Below, piece after piece: positions 11,331 to 21,039 of a stretch of 64,000 nt of DNA. Source of the stretch: Pseudopyrenochaeta lycopersici (taxonomy: Eukaryota > Ascomycota > Dothideomycetes > Pleosporales > Pseudopyrenochaetaceae); the NCBI GenBank assembly GCA_003313425.1, contig NHZP01000043.1, positions 124,001-188,000 on the forward strand, read 5' to 3'. The notes under the pieces were generated by a model. It was not told the origin of the DNA. It made no database searches and was given only the letters and a program-made list of their open reading frames with translations. Numbering within the stretch: position 1 is the first letter of the stretch; each line of letters begins with the position of its first letter. The position numbers were made by a program, and so were the translations under genes.

Positions 11331-12150
11331 ATTATCAGTCCTTGATTTGACCTTGTACGCAATGTCAAAGCCAAGTTTGGCGTTCTGGACGAAAATACCT
11401 ACAACTTTGACGAAACCGGCTTCCAGATGGGCGCTGGAGGGTCTATTAAGTTGGTCACGACGTCTGAGAAACGTCTTAAACTCCTTGGGGTCCAGCCTGG
11501 CGATCGTGAATGGGCGACGTTGATTGCCAGTATCAACGCCAGGGGCTGGATGATCCCGCTTTTTTTTATCTTTAAAGCAAAGCATCACGAACAGGCCTGG
11601 TATCACAACCCTAAGGACTGGCGGATAGGTGTCAGTGACAACGGCCGGACAACAAATGAGCTTGGTTTGGCCTGGTTGCAGCACTTCATTAAGCATACAG
11701 AGGCTTACAGTGGGTAGCCACCGGCTGCTCATTCTTGGGAACACAATATTATCACCCTCTGTATGCCCCTACACGCCTCCCATATCCTTCAGCCGCTTGG
11801 TGTGGGTTGTTTTGCCCCGTTGAAGCAGGCGTACAAGAAGGAAATCACAGGCTTGGCAAACAGCCACATCAACCATATTCACAAAAGGCGTTTCTAGCCG
11901 CCTTTTTACAGGTATCTGAAAAGGCATTTTCAAAGGACAATATATTATAAAACTTTAGAGCAACTGGTTTGGTTCCATACAACCCAGAGGCAGTGTTATT
12001 GAAGCTTGAAGTAAAACCTCGTACGCCAACACCCCCTTAGTCACCATCACTGCGCGATGCTCGGCCCTAGCGTCCTTCTCGAGGAAGGCTACTATAAAGA
12101 ATAAAGGCAACTTAAACAGTTGGCTGGTGAATATCACAATCAAATGAGTC
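11331..12150 (+). mobile_element. Fot1/pogo-type (Tc1/mariner superfamily) transposase, C-terminal half
   Basis: Plus-strand frames give the DDE domain from the first catalytic aspartate onward: NFDETGFQMGAGGS near 11408, then LLGVQPGDREWATLIASINA, FFIFKAKHHEQAWYHNPKDW, TTNELGLAWLQHFIKHT, and after frameshifts KQAYKKEITGLANSHINHIH and LVPYNPEAVL. Several frameshifts and stops break it, and the N-terminal DNA-binding half is absent. The N-terminal half of a related transposase is at 38716-39325. The element is dead. Confidence 0.85.
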
Positions 12151-12164
12151 TATTTTAGATACCC

Positions 12165-12320
12165 AAAACCTCTAGTACTGCTTGTTAAGCAGCCAAGCAA
12201 TCAAGCAGTAAACAAGCAGCTTACCATGCTTGCTTGCTGCTTGCTTGGCTATTCTATTCTGCTGCTTGACTCATAGATATAAACAAGCAGGAGGCCTGCT
12301 TGCTTCTTGATTGATTATCG
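12165..12320. repeat. CAAGCA-rich low-complexity block
   Basis: Many overlapping copies of caagca and its complement tgcttg occur in both orientations, giving fold-back potential. It resembles the subterminal caagcc/ggcttg repeats of the hAT element at 58657-61775, so it may be a leftover hAT end or a small non-autonomous element. No clear terminal repeats are seen. Confidence 0.45.
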
Positions 12321-12761
12321 GTCACCCTGACCTGACGTCGCGGTGGGTGGGGCTGAGGGGGTGAAACGTTAAGTTAGACTTATCGTTGCAGCCTGGGTTG
12401 CGCTCCATTAGTAGCCATGAGGGGGTTCACACGGGCAAAGGTGAATCGCAACTATGAGTGACATGCTAAGCTACAGACATCGGAGGCTCTCGTTGCGGTA
12501 ATCCCTTGATTTCCATAAAATGCTTTCACAGTCACAGCAAGTTGGGGCGGTACAGTGGCCCCGACACTCGCTGGACCCTTCTCCAGCGAAAATCCTCCCC
12601 TTTACGCACGCGCTTGCGCCGCTGTGGGTCAGCTTCCTCAGCTATCATACCCTTTCGATTCGGCATCCACGTAGACAGCAGTTTCACGAGCGGATTGGGC
12701 ATTCACATAGGTGCGCCGATCTAGATAGCAATAGAAGGTACGCGTTGCCTGTCTGCCTACT

Positions 12762-13816
12762 TCAATCGCCTGCATTCGCCGTGGAGGGCTGAGGCTCAGG
12801 CACAGGCTCTAGAGTATGAAATCCATCACAAGAAGGACAGGAGAACGACTCAACCAGCCCAACTCTGTACGAGTGTCGTTTGGACGTTACTCCAGTTTGA
12901 TTCCCGCACTGTGGGCAGATCTTCTCCTGAAAGAAGCTACTTCGAGACGCTACGTACGAGCAATCGCGAGATCCCACGTGAGTATAGTGACATCTGCCAC
13001 ATATGAAAATGCGCTTAGCAACGTCTTCTATCTTGGACGTGTACGGCCCACTGAGTAGAAGATCAGTCGCCAAATCCGCGGTTGAACGGAGGAGTCCTGC
13101 TGTGCTTTCTAGTCGAAGGATCGAGCTCAACATAACAGGGCGTTTTGCAACGGCAGCGACGACCAGACCCCGCAACTCCTCGTGAGCTGGCAATTCTGTT
13201 GTCGTGTGGTCGTAGATTAAGGCAGCAACGGCGACCCAGTCATCGCTCCCGATGGCATTTATTGTGTCTGCGAATGAAGTTCTTGCAAGCTTGTAGAGCG
13301 ATGCGCAGTCGTATTTGTCAGCGATGGTAGCAACTTGTGCATGAAGGAGGGATTCGGATGTGTCGTATTGAGAGACGTTGTAGCTGGCCTTATAGAAATA
13401 CGACACCATGCAGTCAATAGCATTAGCGAAATCAGGATCATCGTTTAAAGTGATCACTCCACTCTTCGACTCCTACAATATAACGTTAACTAAGGCTTAG
13501 TTTTTGTTTTGACTTAACCACTTACTTCGAAGCCGATAGTGACAGCCTTCTGAAACCATTTAGAATGACAGCATGTGAGAGCTTTGTGGATCTGCCAGCT
13601 CCTCTCGCCAAAGGTCAGGGTGAGATCCGACAAATTACCAGCTAATAGATATCTCCGAAGTATTAGCAGCAGTAGTACTTAGCGCTATAGACTGCAATCA
13701 AGGAGTAGGCATGTCGACGATTAAGGGGTGGTCGTAATCGCCCTCTCCTTGTCTTGAGATGCCTCAAAGGTACGGACTTACCCTGAAAGATCGTGGATGA
13801 AGTTTTCGGCGGCCAT
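12762..13816 (-). CDS. BTB/POZ domain protein with C-terminal cysteine-rich region
   Basis: Three exons on the minus strand (13782-13816, 13526-13652, 12762-13472) join in frame to about 290 residues. The ATG at 13816 starts MAAENFIHDLSG; exon 2 supplies NLSDLTLTFGERSWQIHKAL, the standard start of a fungal BTB/POZ fold, and exon 3 continues SGVITLNDDPDFANAIDCMV. BTB proteins dimerise and often serve as adaptors for cullin-3 ubiquitin ligases. The C-terminal third has paired cysteines (FICGRCHY, KICPQCGNQ, FSCPSCDGF) that look like a zinc-binding region and do not belong to the BTB fold. All junctions are GT-AG and the frame is open, so the gene looks intact despite relics on both sides. Confidence 0.8.
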
Positions 13817-13911
13817 GGTTGCCTTGGGATTGTAACTGGTCATTAGCTGGGGAAGGGAGGAGCGTCTGATATATCCCTCGCGATCCTTAAGCCTGTGATT
13901 GGTTGACTAGT

Positions 13912-14420
13912 TCACACGTCACTTATGCTGTGTAACAGCAACGCTTCGCTGCAGTCCAATAAACAAGCGACACGAACTTTGACTTGTATGCAAGCCCCTT
14001 GACGGGTAGCTAATGCGTAGACTAGCCCGGAAAATGTTCTCGCTGTACCTGCGAGGAATATGTGGTCGATGAGATTCGCTTTGCCATTACAACATTCTAT
14101 GAGAAGCTTCCGGAATTCAAGTGCACTTGTAATCACCGAATTCATGACCATAGTATCATCACCTAAGTAGGAGGGGTAATAGCTCTTGGGAGGATGGAGG
14201 AGGGAAGGAGGAGCCATTTCGTCAGCTCAATCCCGTCCATGCGAGGAGGTATTTGCGCTGGTTGAGCAGCTTATCCCAGATTTGCCTCGCTCATTTTCAA
14301 TCGGACGGATAGAGTCTCGGGACTTTTCGACCTCTGTTCGGTCGTTGGTATCTGAGCACCGTTGACGTTTGGAAGCGATAAGACGACCAATTTTGCCCAT
14401 GAATCTACGACGCCATTACT
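13912..14420 (-). repeat. Dispersed repeat, copy B
   Basis: The minus strand 14217-13990 encodes the shared module (FRKLLIECCNGKANLIDHIF) and 14220-14420 matches 39345-39580 in copy F, with deletions. The frame upstream decodes GKIGRLIASKR as in copy F. No intact gene is present; this is a rearranged copy of the family. Confidence 0.65.
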
Positions 14421-14529
14421 TCCAGCTGATGTCCCACGATCGTTCGCTGCGGTCTGTGAGTTTTATTTGTATACAACTACTGTAAGCAAACAAGCTTGAA
14501 CGAAAATACCGCGTAAAACATTGACGTTG

Positions 14530-14870
14530 GGAAACAACCTCCCCACAGATATTGGCTACCGCCGATGTATGCCCTTGATTACTCCCTGAGTGTTGTTTCT
14601 CATACACTACACGTACTTTGTTACCGCGAGTCACATGGCCTGATGCTGCGAGATACTACCTTAGTGATGAAGGACATGGTTACTGAGAACTAGGCCGCTC
14701 GAGACGAGACGACCTTTGATGACGTTGGTATGATGAATATGACGGTGAGTGGTGGTGAGTGGTGGTGAGTGGTGGTGAGTGGCGCTGAGTGGTGCGAAGT
14801 GGTGCCGATGCCGATGCCGATCCTGAGTGGAGACGAGCGAACAAGACTTTGTCGTCAGCACCACTTGATT
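14530..14870. repeat. Repeat shared with 57890-58130 (inverted) plus GGTGAGT microsatellite
   Basis: The unique part 14530-14740 is the near reverse complement of 57905-58130, including the words tgatgctgcgagatac and gacgagacgacctttga. A 9-bp microsatellite of the form gtgagtggt occupies about 14743-14800, and the partner copy at 57890-57920 has the complementary caccactca repeat. A third, shorter relative is at 11033-11130. No coding region is supported. Confidence 0.6.
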
Positions 14871-15229
14871 GAGGAATATCTCGAAGCGTGACTATCTCAT
14901 GTGACTATCTCATACAGTGAAAGAATAAAAAGAACGTCGAGTCCGCATGCGAATCACGTTCTGCGAGCAGTGCAGCCTCTCCACCAATACACTCCTCCTC
15001 CTCACCTAATATTCGCTCACATTTTGTTGTGATGCTCTTGACGTCTGGGCAGATCTGAATTCTCTAGTAAGACTAATTCATTGCCCGTTGCAAGCCGGCT
15101 CATGCGGATATCAAACAATCTTCTCACTGGCGATGAAGTTGAGCTACTAACGTATCAGAGAGAAGCGCAGGAGACCCTCTGGAAATAGTTCGGCGAAACA
15201 CGTTTAGTCCAGCCTCCTAACATTACAGA
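14871..15229. other. No gene recognised
   Basis: Non-repetitive within the window; no open frame of note and no RNA gene seen. Confidence 0.3.
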
Positions 15230-15420
15230 ATGGCTTTTGATGTTGTGAGGACCTCTTTCGGCCCTGAGACGGCGCTATATATAGCTAACGTTGCTGATAA
15301 TAGAACAGCCCGAAAAGTAAAGGAGCCCGAATGGGAAACTGCACAGATCAAGTTCAATCTATTTTTAGGGACTCACAGGATGGTGACTGCCAGACAACAT
15401 CAACCCGCCGCCCATGAAGG
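15230..15420 (+). repeat. Dispersed repeat, TATA-containing (copy 1 of 3)
   Basis: The segment from gttgtgaggacctctttcgg through a ctatatatagc TATA-like word to about 15365 recurs at 18490-18620 with few differences and at 38305-38480 with more. The TATA-like box and the absence of coding potential suggest a solo LTR or a promoter-bearing relic, but no TG...CA ends or target duplication could be fixed. Confidence 0.5.
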
Positions 15421-15627
15421 TATTGCCAGCTCAGCTAAGTACCACATCTCACCCTTGAGACTCAGCTGACAAGTCAAGCATGCTTGCAGAACTCGATGGC
15501 TTCCTCCTTCCCGTTCCCCTGCCTACCCTGCTATCTCAACGCTCGATTATGTCAAGCATAGTACTTCGAATTAGCCCTAAGTTGCCTGCATATCCTTAAA
15601 GCGTGCATGAGAGTGTGTACCGACTCT

Positions 15628-16339
15628 TCATCGTAGATTGAGCATCGGCGATAGAAGTCTGCGCCAAGATCTGTTGACACCACAGCATGAACGCTTTGTA
15701 TGATTCAGTTGATGAACCGCACCTGCCTCGCCAGGCCCTCCATGGCTTTCTAATATCTTATGCACGGTCGCCGTCGGGCAACCACGTGTACTGCGAAACG
15801 CAATCCCGCCACGAATAACTCTTCTCCGGTTTCTGGACACATTTCCGTTCGCCACTGCTGCCTTCGTTTTCGATTCCTGGCGCGATGCGTTCTTACCAGA
15901 ATGCTCAGGAAGGACAGATAATAAGAGACAGACACCCACCGTCCGATGCCTTCGATAGGTGTTCAAAGATGCGCGTGAAGTCCTTGCCCAGTTCTTGTAT
16001 CATCTGGCCACCATCATTGCCCGTGCGCCTGTTCACCGCAAGCAAGATTTCCAAAGATGATGACTGCGGATTCTCCTTGAGACACAATGCAGGAACATGA
16101 TTCGGATCATTCTTGGTGTTCGAGAGGAAGGCAAGTGTGCTGACCAAACTCCTCTCAACGCTAAACGACAGCGTATAGCCTTCCTGGCGAAATGGAACAT
16201 TGCCAAGAGAGTTGGCAGCGGGGAGGTTGGGAACAGTATGCAGAATGTGGAGGAGGGACACATCCTCGGCGCAGGCAATCGTAGGAGGTAGAAACGTCAC
16301 TAGAGTCATCGCCCACGCCGCAATGAATCCATCAACCAA
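15628..16339 (-). pseudogene. Decayed gene of a multi-copy fungal family (function unknown)
   Basis: The minus frame from 16339 starts MVDGFIAAWAMTLVTF and continues TIACAEDVSLLHILHTVPNL and SVERSLVSTLAFLSNTKNDP, about 135 residues. After a probable intron near 15880-15950 the sequence decodes ELFVAGLRFAVHVVARRRPC, then an in-frame TAG, KAMEGLARQVRFIN, a TGA, and QSVHAVVSTDLGADFYRRC down to about 15610. I recognise the first part as belonging to a large fungal family of uncharacterised proteins, some of which may carry a C-terminal deaminase-like domain; that domain is not seen here. The stops and short length mark it as a pseudogene. Confidence 0.5.
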
Positions 16340-16634
16340 GAGAGGCCGGCATATATGGTCTCACACATAACAGGGCGTGAGAGGACGCTGCCAAGCTGTG
16401 CGGGGTTCGTCTCTTGAGTGGGATAGCCTCCTCCTTCCCCAGCCAATGATTGACGGCGCGATAGGTGTGAAAAGAAACCAAACAAGCCACAGCAGCAATT
16501 AGTCGTGAAATATCAGTATTGCTCCTTGTTACAATTTAATCTTAGTTCAGTTCGGTATAACGTGTTTCACAACCGAGCCGTCCACCCAACCGAACCGGCC
16601 ACTAAGCCCCACCAAACCGCCTGCGCGACGACCA

Positions 16635-16806
16635 ACCCCGAGTGAACCATCTGCTCGCCCGAAAGGCTGCGGCCTAGGGGTACTCAACAAGCCCAGTGTC
16701 TGCTTTTCGCTTACCGTACGGGACACCGGACAGATATGCATAGCATCTGGCCGCGTTCTGGTACCAGCGGAACATCGAGGATATAGCCTCTCGGAGTTCG
16801 ACCTGA
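16635..16806 (-). pseudogene. HET-domain fragment fused to a P450 fragment
   Basis: On the minus strand the frame reads VELREAISSMFRWYQNAARC, then YAYLSGVPYGKRKAD, a TAG, and AAAFRASRWFTRGW. This is the middle of a heterokaryon-incompatibility (HET) domain and aligns by eye with the intact HET domain at 50736 (SMFRWYQNATKCYVYLSDV, RSSRWFTRGWTLQELL). It follows the P450 fragment in the same orientation and frame. It lacks the ILSHTWG start and the QELLAP end, so it is a relic. Confidence 0.7.
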
Positions 16807-17213
16807 TCCGCTTTGTTGGGTTGCTCCTTTCTGGCTTCAATAACCTCTAGACTCGTCTTGCGCAGCTGCTCGATGTTCTTCCAGTATGTGTGGTTTTCAG
16901 ACAGACAAAGAAGCTGTTATAGAGAGCGTCTTCTAGCACGATCTCCGCTGACCTTGAAAAAGGTCGTCATCGCATCCACGAACGGATGCATGGTGTCGCT
17001 ATAATAAGAGTTGAAACGATAGCCCATTCCACATAGCGCGATGATATCCAGCGTCAGGCGTGAGAAGTCATCAGTTACTTGGATTGCGTGGTCTGGCCCA
17101 AAACGCGCCCATTTCATGACAAGCTGGGACGCAATGTCATGCATGTCGTCGAGCATGCCGCGAACGGCCAACGGGCCGAAGAGCGGGCGCAAGATACGAT
17201 GAGCGATGCCCTA
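16807..17213 (-). pseudogene. Cytochrome P450 fragment (CYP505-like)
   Basis: The minus frame from 17213 reads GIAHRILRPLFGPLAVRGML, then DDMHDIASQLVMKWARFGPD and DDFSRLTLDIIALCGMGYRF, and ends with NIEQLRKTSLEVIEARKEQP near 16810 after one stop at about 16918. These are helices C to G of the P450 domain of fungal CYP505-type self-sufficient fatty-acid hydroxylases. The haem-binding cysteine loop and the reductase half are absent, so it is non-functional. Confidence 0.75.
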
Positions 17214-17390
17214 GTTCCTTTCTTGTGGGCCATAGGCAGCCGGTCTTTCTTGTTCCTCCCTTGCGAGCTGTACCTGCCGTTCCCGATCCTCCCGTGCAAG
17301 TCTTTCCTGTTCTTCTCGCGCGAGCCGTTCTTGTTCCTGTTGTACAAGCCGCTCCTGCTCCTCTCTTACTTGATCGTCTCCTTAAGGTAG
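17214..17390 (-). pseudogene. Coiled-coil (EEQERLAR repeat) fragment
   Basis: The minus frame reads REEQERLVQQEQERLAREEQ, then further ERLARED-type heptads, ending at QERN and a stop exactly where the P450 fragment begins. The charged heptads predict a long helix or coiled coil. No family can be assigned from so short a low-complexity piece. Confidence 0.5.
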
Positions 17391-17437
17391 TATATGTGGG
17401 ATTGTCGATATCGCATAGATAACGGATTGATACAAAA

Positions 17438-18031
17438 ATGGAGCGGTACGAGGGGAAGATTGACTCTTTATCCTTTCTTCAGAATAGCCTTGCGCTGCTC
17501 CTTGACGTCTTTGCATCTTGCTGCCACCTGACCAAAATAACAATTCCAGCCAGCAAGTCCGGATCCCGATCGATAGCGTCACTTATAATTCGTCTTGTGC
17601 ACTATACCACACAAGAATACTTTAAACGCATCAGGAAAGAGTGGAATCCCGGTGCTCAGCTAGAAATTGCCTCAACATGCCTCACCTACCTGTCGTTTAG
17701 TACATTTAGGTATGGTAGCTGTTCCACTGATAAAGAGTTTGAAGAGAGGCTTCTGCAAGGCGAATTCCTGGACTATGCCGCTAAGCACTGGGGAGAGCAT
17801 GCGCTAACAGTTCAAGGCGAGGTGCATAAGCTAGCATGTTTGTTTCTTCTCCATAGTGGATCTGTTTCCTGCGCCGCACAGGTAATGTCAGTTCCAGGCT
17901 ACAAGTACCGAGGTTACAGCCAAGGATATCCCAACGAAACAACAGGCTTGCACCTCACAGCGCGCTTTGGATTGCCCCGTCTATCGGAGGAGCTCCTAGC
18001 AAAGCTAGGTGGAGTTGATTGGCACAGTTGA
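17438..18031 (+). pseudogene. NACHT/ankyrin NLR fragment (post-NACHT region)
   Basis: The plus frame from about 17580 reads LVHYTTQEYFKRIRKEWNPG, IASTCLTYLSFSTF, LDYAAKHWGEHA and ETTGLHLTARFGLPRLSEEL. This is the linker between the NACHT ATPase and the ankyrin repeats in fungal NLR proteins, ending in the first ankyrin-like helix pair. The NACHT motifs upstream and the repeats downstream are absent; a hAT remnant begins at 18035. NLR proteins act in non-self recognition; this copy is dead. Confidence 0.72.
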
Positions 18032-18034
18032 TTA

Positions 18035-18310
18035 CATAATACCTTCAAAACTTCCACCAGGAACAAGTCGTATAACACCCATCCGGTCCAATTGCTCAAA
18101 CACAACGAGGCTCCAATTATATCCGGCAATAGCTCCGCCCTGTTGAACGACACCATCAACCCCGCGTTCCTGAATATACGTTCTGGTTCGTCTGATATGG
18201 GCTGTATCGTGAGTATATCAAGCGCCATACGAGAAAGCTGTGGATACTAGTCCTGTCTGCCGAGCCACCATTGTATTGGATCCTCGACCTTCCTCTCTTC
18301 CTCGCAGTCA
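18035..18310 (-). mobile_element. hAT transposase C-terminal remnant
   Basis: On the minus strand the frames give DPIQWWLGRQD and LDILTIQPISDEPERIF, the hAT dimerisation region, followed by NRAELLPDIIGASLCLSNWT. Only the last 90 or so residues remain, with one stop. It interrupts the NLR fragment immediately upstream. Confidence 0.75.
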
Positions 18311-19670
18311 GCCCGAGCAATATATTCCGCAGATTCATCACGATCCGGCTGTGGTTGTCTCGGTGTTGAGTCTTGGTAGCAGATCGAGTTGAGGAATCCT
18401 TTCAGCGATGACGTGATGGCCTTTTTCTGGAGAGTAGAGCCCGCGATATATCAACATGGACATCACGAGGTTGTACCGTCCCAGAAATGCCTGTACTGTT
18501 GTGAGGACCTCTTTCGGACCCTGAGACGGCGCTATATATAGCTAACGTTACTGATAATAGAACAGCCCGAAAAGCAAAAGAGCCCGAATGGGAAACTGCA
18601 CAGATCCAGTTCAATAAACTTCTTCACTGGACACCGACTCATCCAATCGCCAACATGAACTGCCCTAAGTGCGATTACAACAACGAGACGGGCAACACAA
18701 CTTGCACTGGCTCGTGATTATCGCACACAGTCGCCGCCAGCGTGATTTCTAGCGCAGTCGTCAGTGGTGGCGTCCATCCCTTACCAGCGTGATACATGGG
18801 TCTGAAAGAGCAACCGCCACTTTAATAGACATCTTACAGGCAGTGGAATCCATTCATCGTCCGCTCACATTTACAGTTTACTACTATAGCTTGCATCTGT
18901 GCTAATAGTACAGCTCTTTCGCCAGCGCTCATCTACTAGGCTGCCTCTGATGCTATACAAGATACCTAGTATATGTGAAATACAAAATTTAATGAGATAT
19001 GTGCACCGAAGATTAGCCAAACGGGGTAAGAATACTTATGAATATTCATTCATAAGCGGATCGAGTATTCATATTCATATTCAATGTAAAGAATAAGAAT
19101 ATATCATGTCTTGATGGTGGTTGTGGCCTTCGACCGAACGTGAAAATCTGAGTAGCGCACGGGCCATTTTGGAAAGATTTCAGCTCAGCGAAGAGCTGAA
19201 AGACAAAAGAGGCCAGCGCGCCTGCCACAACGCCTGCAGCGGAGAGAGGACGTTGGGAAACAGATTTAAGAAGGCATTTGAGTCGTGTTTAACGAAAAAC
19301 CGATGGATATCGACCTTTCGCTGACCTGGAAAAGTTGATGTTCGGGTGCAGGATTGAAGGGTTGGTTGGTTGGTTGGTATTCATTTTACGTCTGTTTGAT
19401 GAGGATTAAGTCCACCATCTCGCCTCCCGAAGGGCATATACGACGTGCTAAGCTATGGAATTATAGTACAGGCGCACTACCTTAGAAAGCATTTCTTGCC
19501 TACGCAGGTATTGCTACCATGTCAAGCTGCAGCTCCCCTTCCAGTCAGGGAGACTGAGCCGTGTGGGTACATTAGGGAAGAACCCCTTATACTCTATGGC
19601 ATAATGTGCCGTTACGGTAGAAAGAGAAACAAGAGTGTATGAGGAGATTGTAAGGAAGGAGGTAGAAGGG
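18311..19670. repeat. Repeat relics, no gene
   Basis: 18490-18620 is copy 2 of the TATA-containing repeat (see 15230). 18725-18870 is a near reverse complement of 30268-30402. Between about 18900 and 19670 nothing is recognised; an AT-rich stretch with attcat words lies at 19035-19090. Confidence 0.5.
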
Positions 19671-19779
19671 TGAGAAGTGTCGCAGCCGTTGTGCTGCTGG
19701 TGCTGGTGTCGCTGGGTGCTACACTGGAGCCTGGCGCAGTAGCGTCTTTTACTACTGTGCCATTGCACGGCAGGAAGAG

Positions 19780-20514
19780 CTACCGCGGACAGATCTTACT
19801 ATAGTACTGTGTGAGCTGGGTGAATGCCTCAAAGGCCTCTGGATCATCTATCAGCACTGCAGTATACGCGAGGCCGTCGGCCCGGCTAGAGGGTGGCATA
19901 GGTGGTCGAAGTGGCCATCGGCTGAAGGCTGCCAGGGTCTTGCGGCATAGCACGAGGTGCTCTGGCGTCTTGTCGCGTTGGCATGAGCAGGTGAGTTTCG
20001 CGTCGTCGTGGTGGAACTTTCTATGGTACCAGGCAAAGTCCCCATGCATAGATCGAATAGAAAGGAGTCTAGCCAATGTGGCTCTTGAGAGGTCTAGCTC
20101 TCTTGGTCCGCGGCGTGGCGCGTAGTCCAAGTCCCAGCTTTTATACCACCTTGAGAGTTTCGTCTTCTTGTCTAACCACCAGATCTGTTGTGTGCTGCGC
20201 AGTGCCTTGCGGGCAACTGATCTGATGCCTGAGAGTGTGGGCATAGCGGCTTTCCCGGTTGGAGGCGATGGGTGCTGGGCTTCTAGGTTGGCTAGTCTGT
20301 CTGCCGCCTCGTTTCCTTCAATACCTAGGTGGCCAGGGGCCCACTTAATAGAGATATCGTGTGTCTCCATGGCACCGTGGCACTCCAGGAAGGCCCATTG
20401 CGATGTAGGCGGTGCGTCGCCTCTAAGGCACCAGATAACCGAGGTGCTGTCAATGCACAGCCAGATGCGGCGGCTGCTAAGATCTGGCAAACCTGGTTGT
20501 TTGGACGTATTCAA
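19780..20514 (-). mobile_element. Tad-like LINE (non-LTR retrotransposon) RNase H and C-terminal part
   Basis: A 244-codon open minus frame carries the RNase H domain: WLCIDSTSVIWCLRG with the first aspartate, ISIKWAPGHLGIEGNEAADR with the final aspartate, then a LINE-type tail with LLSIRSMHGDFAWYHRKFHH and a cysteine/histidine motif (CSCQRDKTPEHLVLC). The reverse transcriptase and endonuclease are missing upstream, as expected for a 5'-truncated LINE insertion or a later break at 20514. The frame has no stops, so it is among the better preserved transposon pieces here. Confidence 0.85.
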
Positions 20515-20544
20515 GCCCCAAACGACGAGCTAGATGGATCGCAG

Positions 20545-20919
20545 GTAAGTTTACTGCCCTTAACCATCGAGCAGTATCGAGGGGTCTATGCTCGCATGCA
20601 GCAACATCCGGACGTCCTTCGTACGGTGAGGACTGAGTCTCGGCGTACCTACTTCTCCGCTGATGTGATTGTAGGCTGTTCGGAAGGATCTAAAGATGCG
20701 GCGTACCTGATAGCAGGTATCACTAAGGGACAGAATCACAACAGGAGTTTAGTAGGTTCAGCTACAGGTCATTTCATTATCAAGAGAGAGAGAAACTCTT
20801 CGCTGCCGAGCAGCGAAGCAGCACTGCAGACTATATATACTAGTCTGACCCCGCACGAGATGACGCCAGTGCAGTATGGGACGACCCGGGGCCTTGTGCT
20901 GACAATAATAATATTGTAA
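20545..20919 (+). CDS. Short open frame, unknown
   Basis: The plus frame through 20919 reads SLLPLTIEQYRGVYARMQQH and continues without stop for about 125 codons. I do not recognise it and see no clear start or splice partner. It lies against the truncated LINE and may be a gene remnant. Confidence 0.2.
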   Translation, partial: VSLLPLTIEQYRGVYARMQQHPDVLRTVRTESRRTYFSADVIVGCSEGSKDAAYLIAGITKGQNHNRSLVGSATGHFIIKRERNSSLPSSEAALQTIYTSLTPHEMTPVQYGTTRGLVLTIIIL

Positions 20920-21039
20920 AAAGCAGGGAGCAAACGCTAGGTAACCTCTACCCCCCGACTCTCTATCTTAAGAGCCCACCAGCTCCCTAGGTTCCAACCG
21001 CACTCCTAGCAGATTTGTACAGCTATGTTGTGCAACTAT

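Noticed and set aside
17079..17422. Plus-strand proline/leucine-rich open frames
   Set aside because: They are the reverse side of the minus-strand coiled-coil and P450 fragments.
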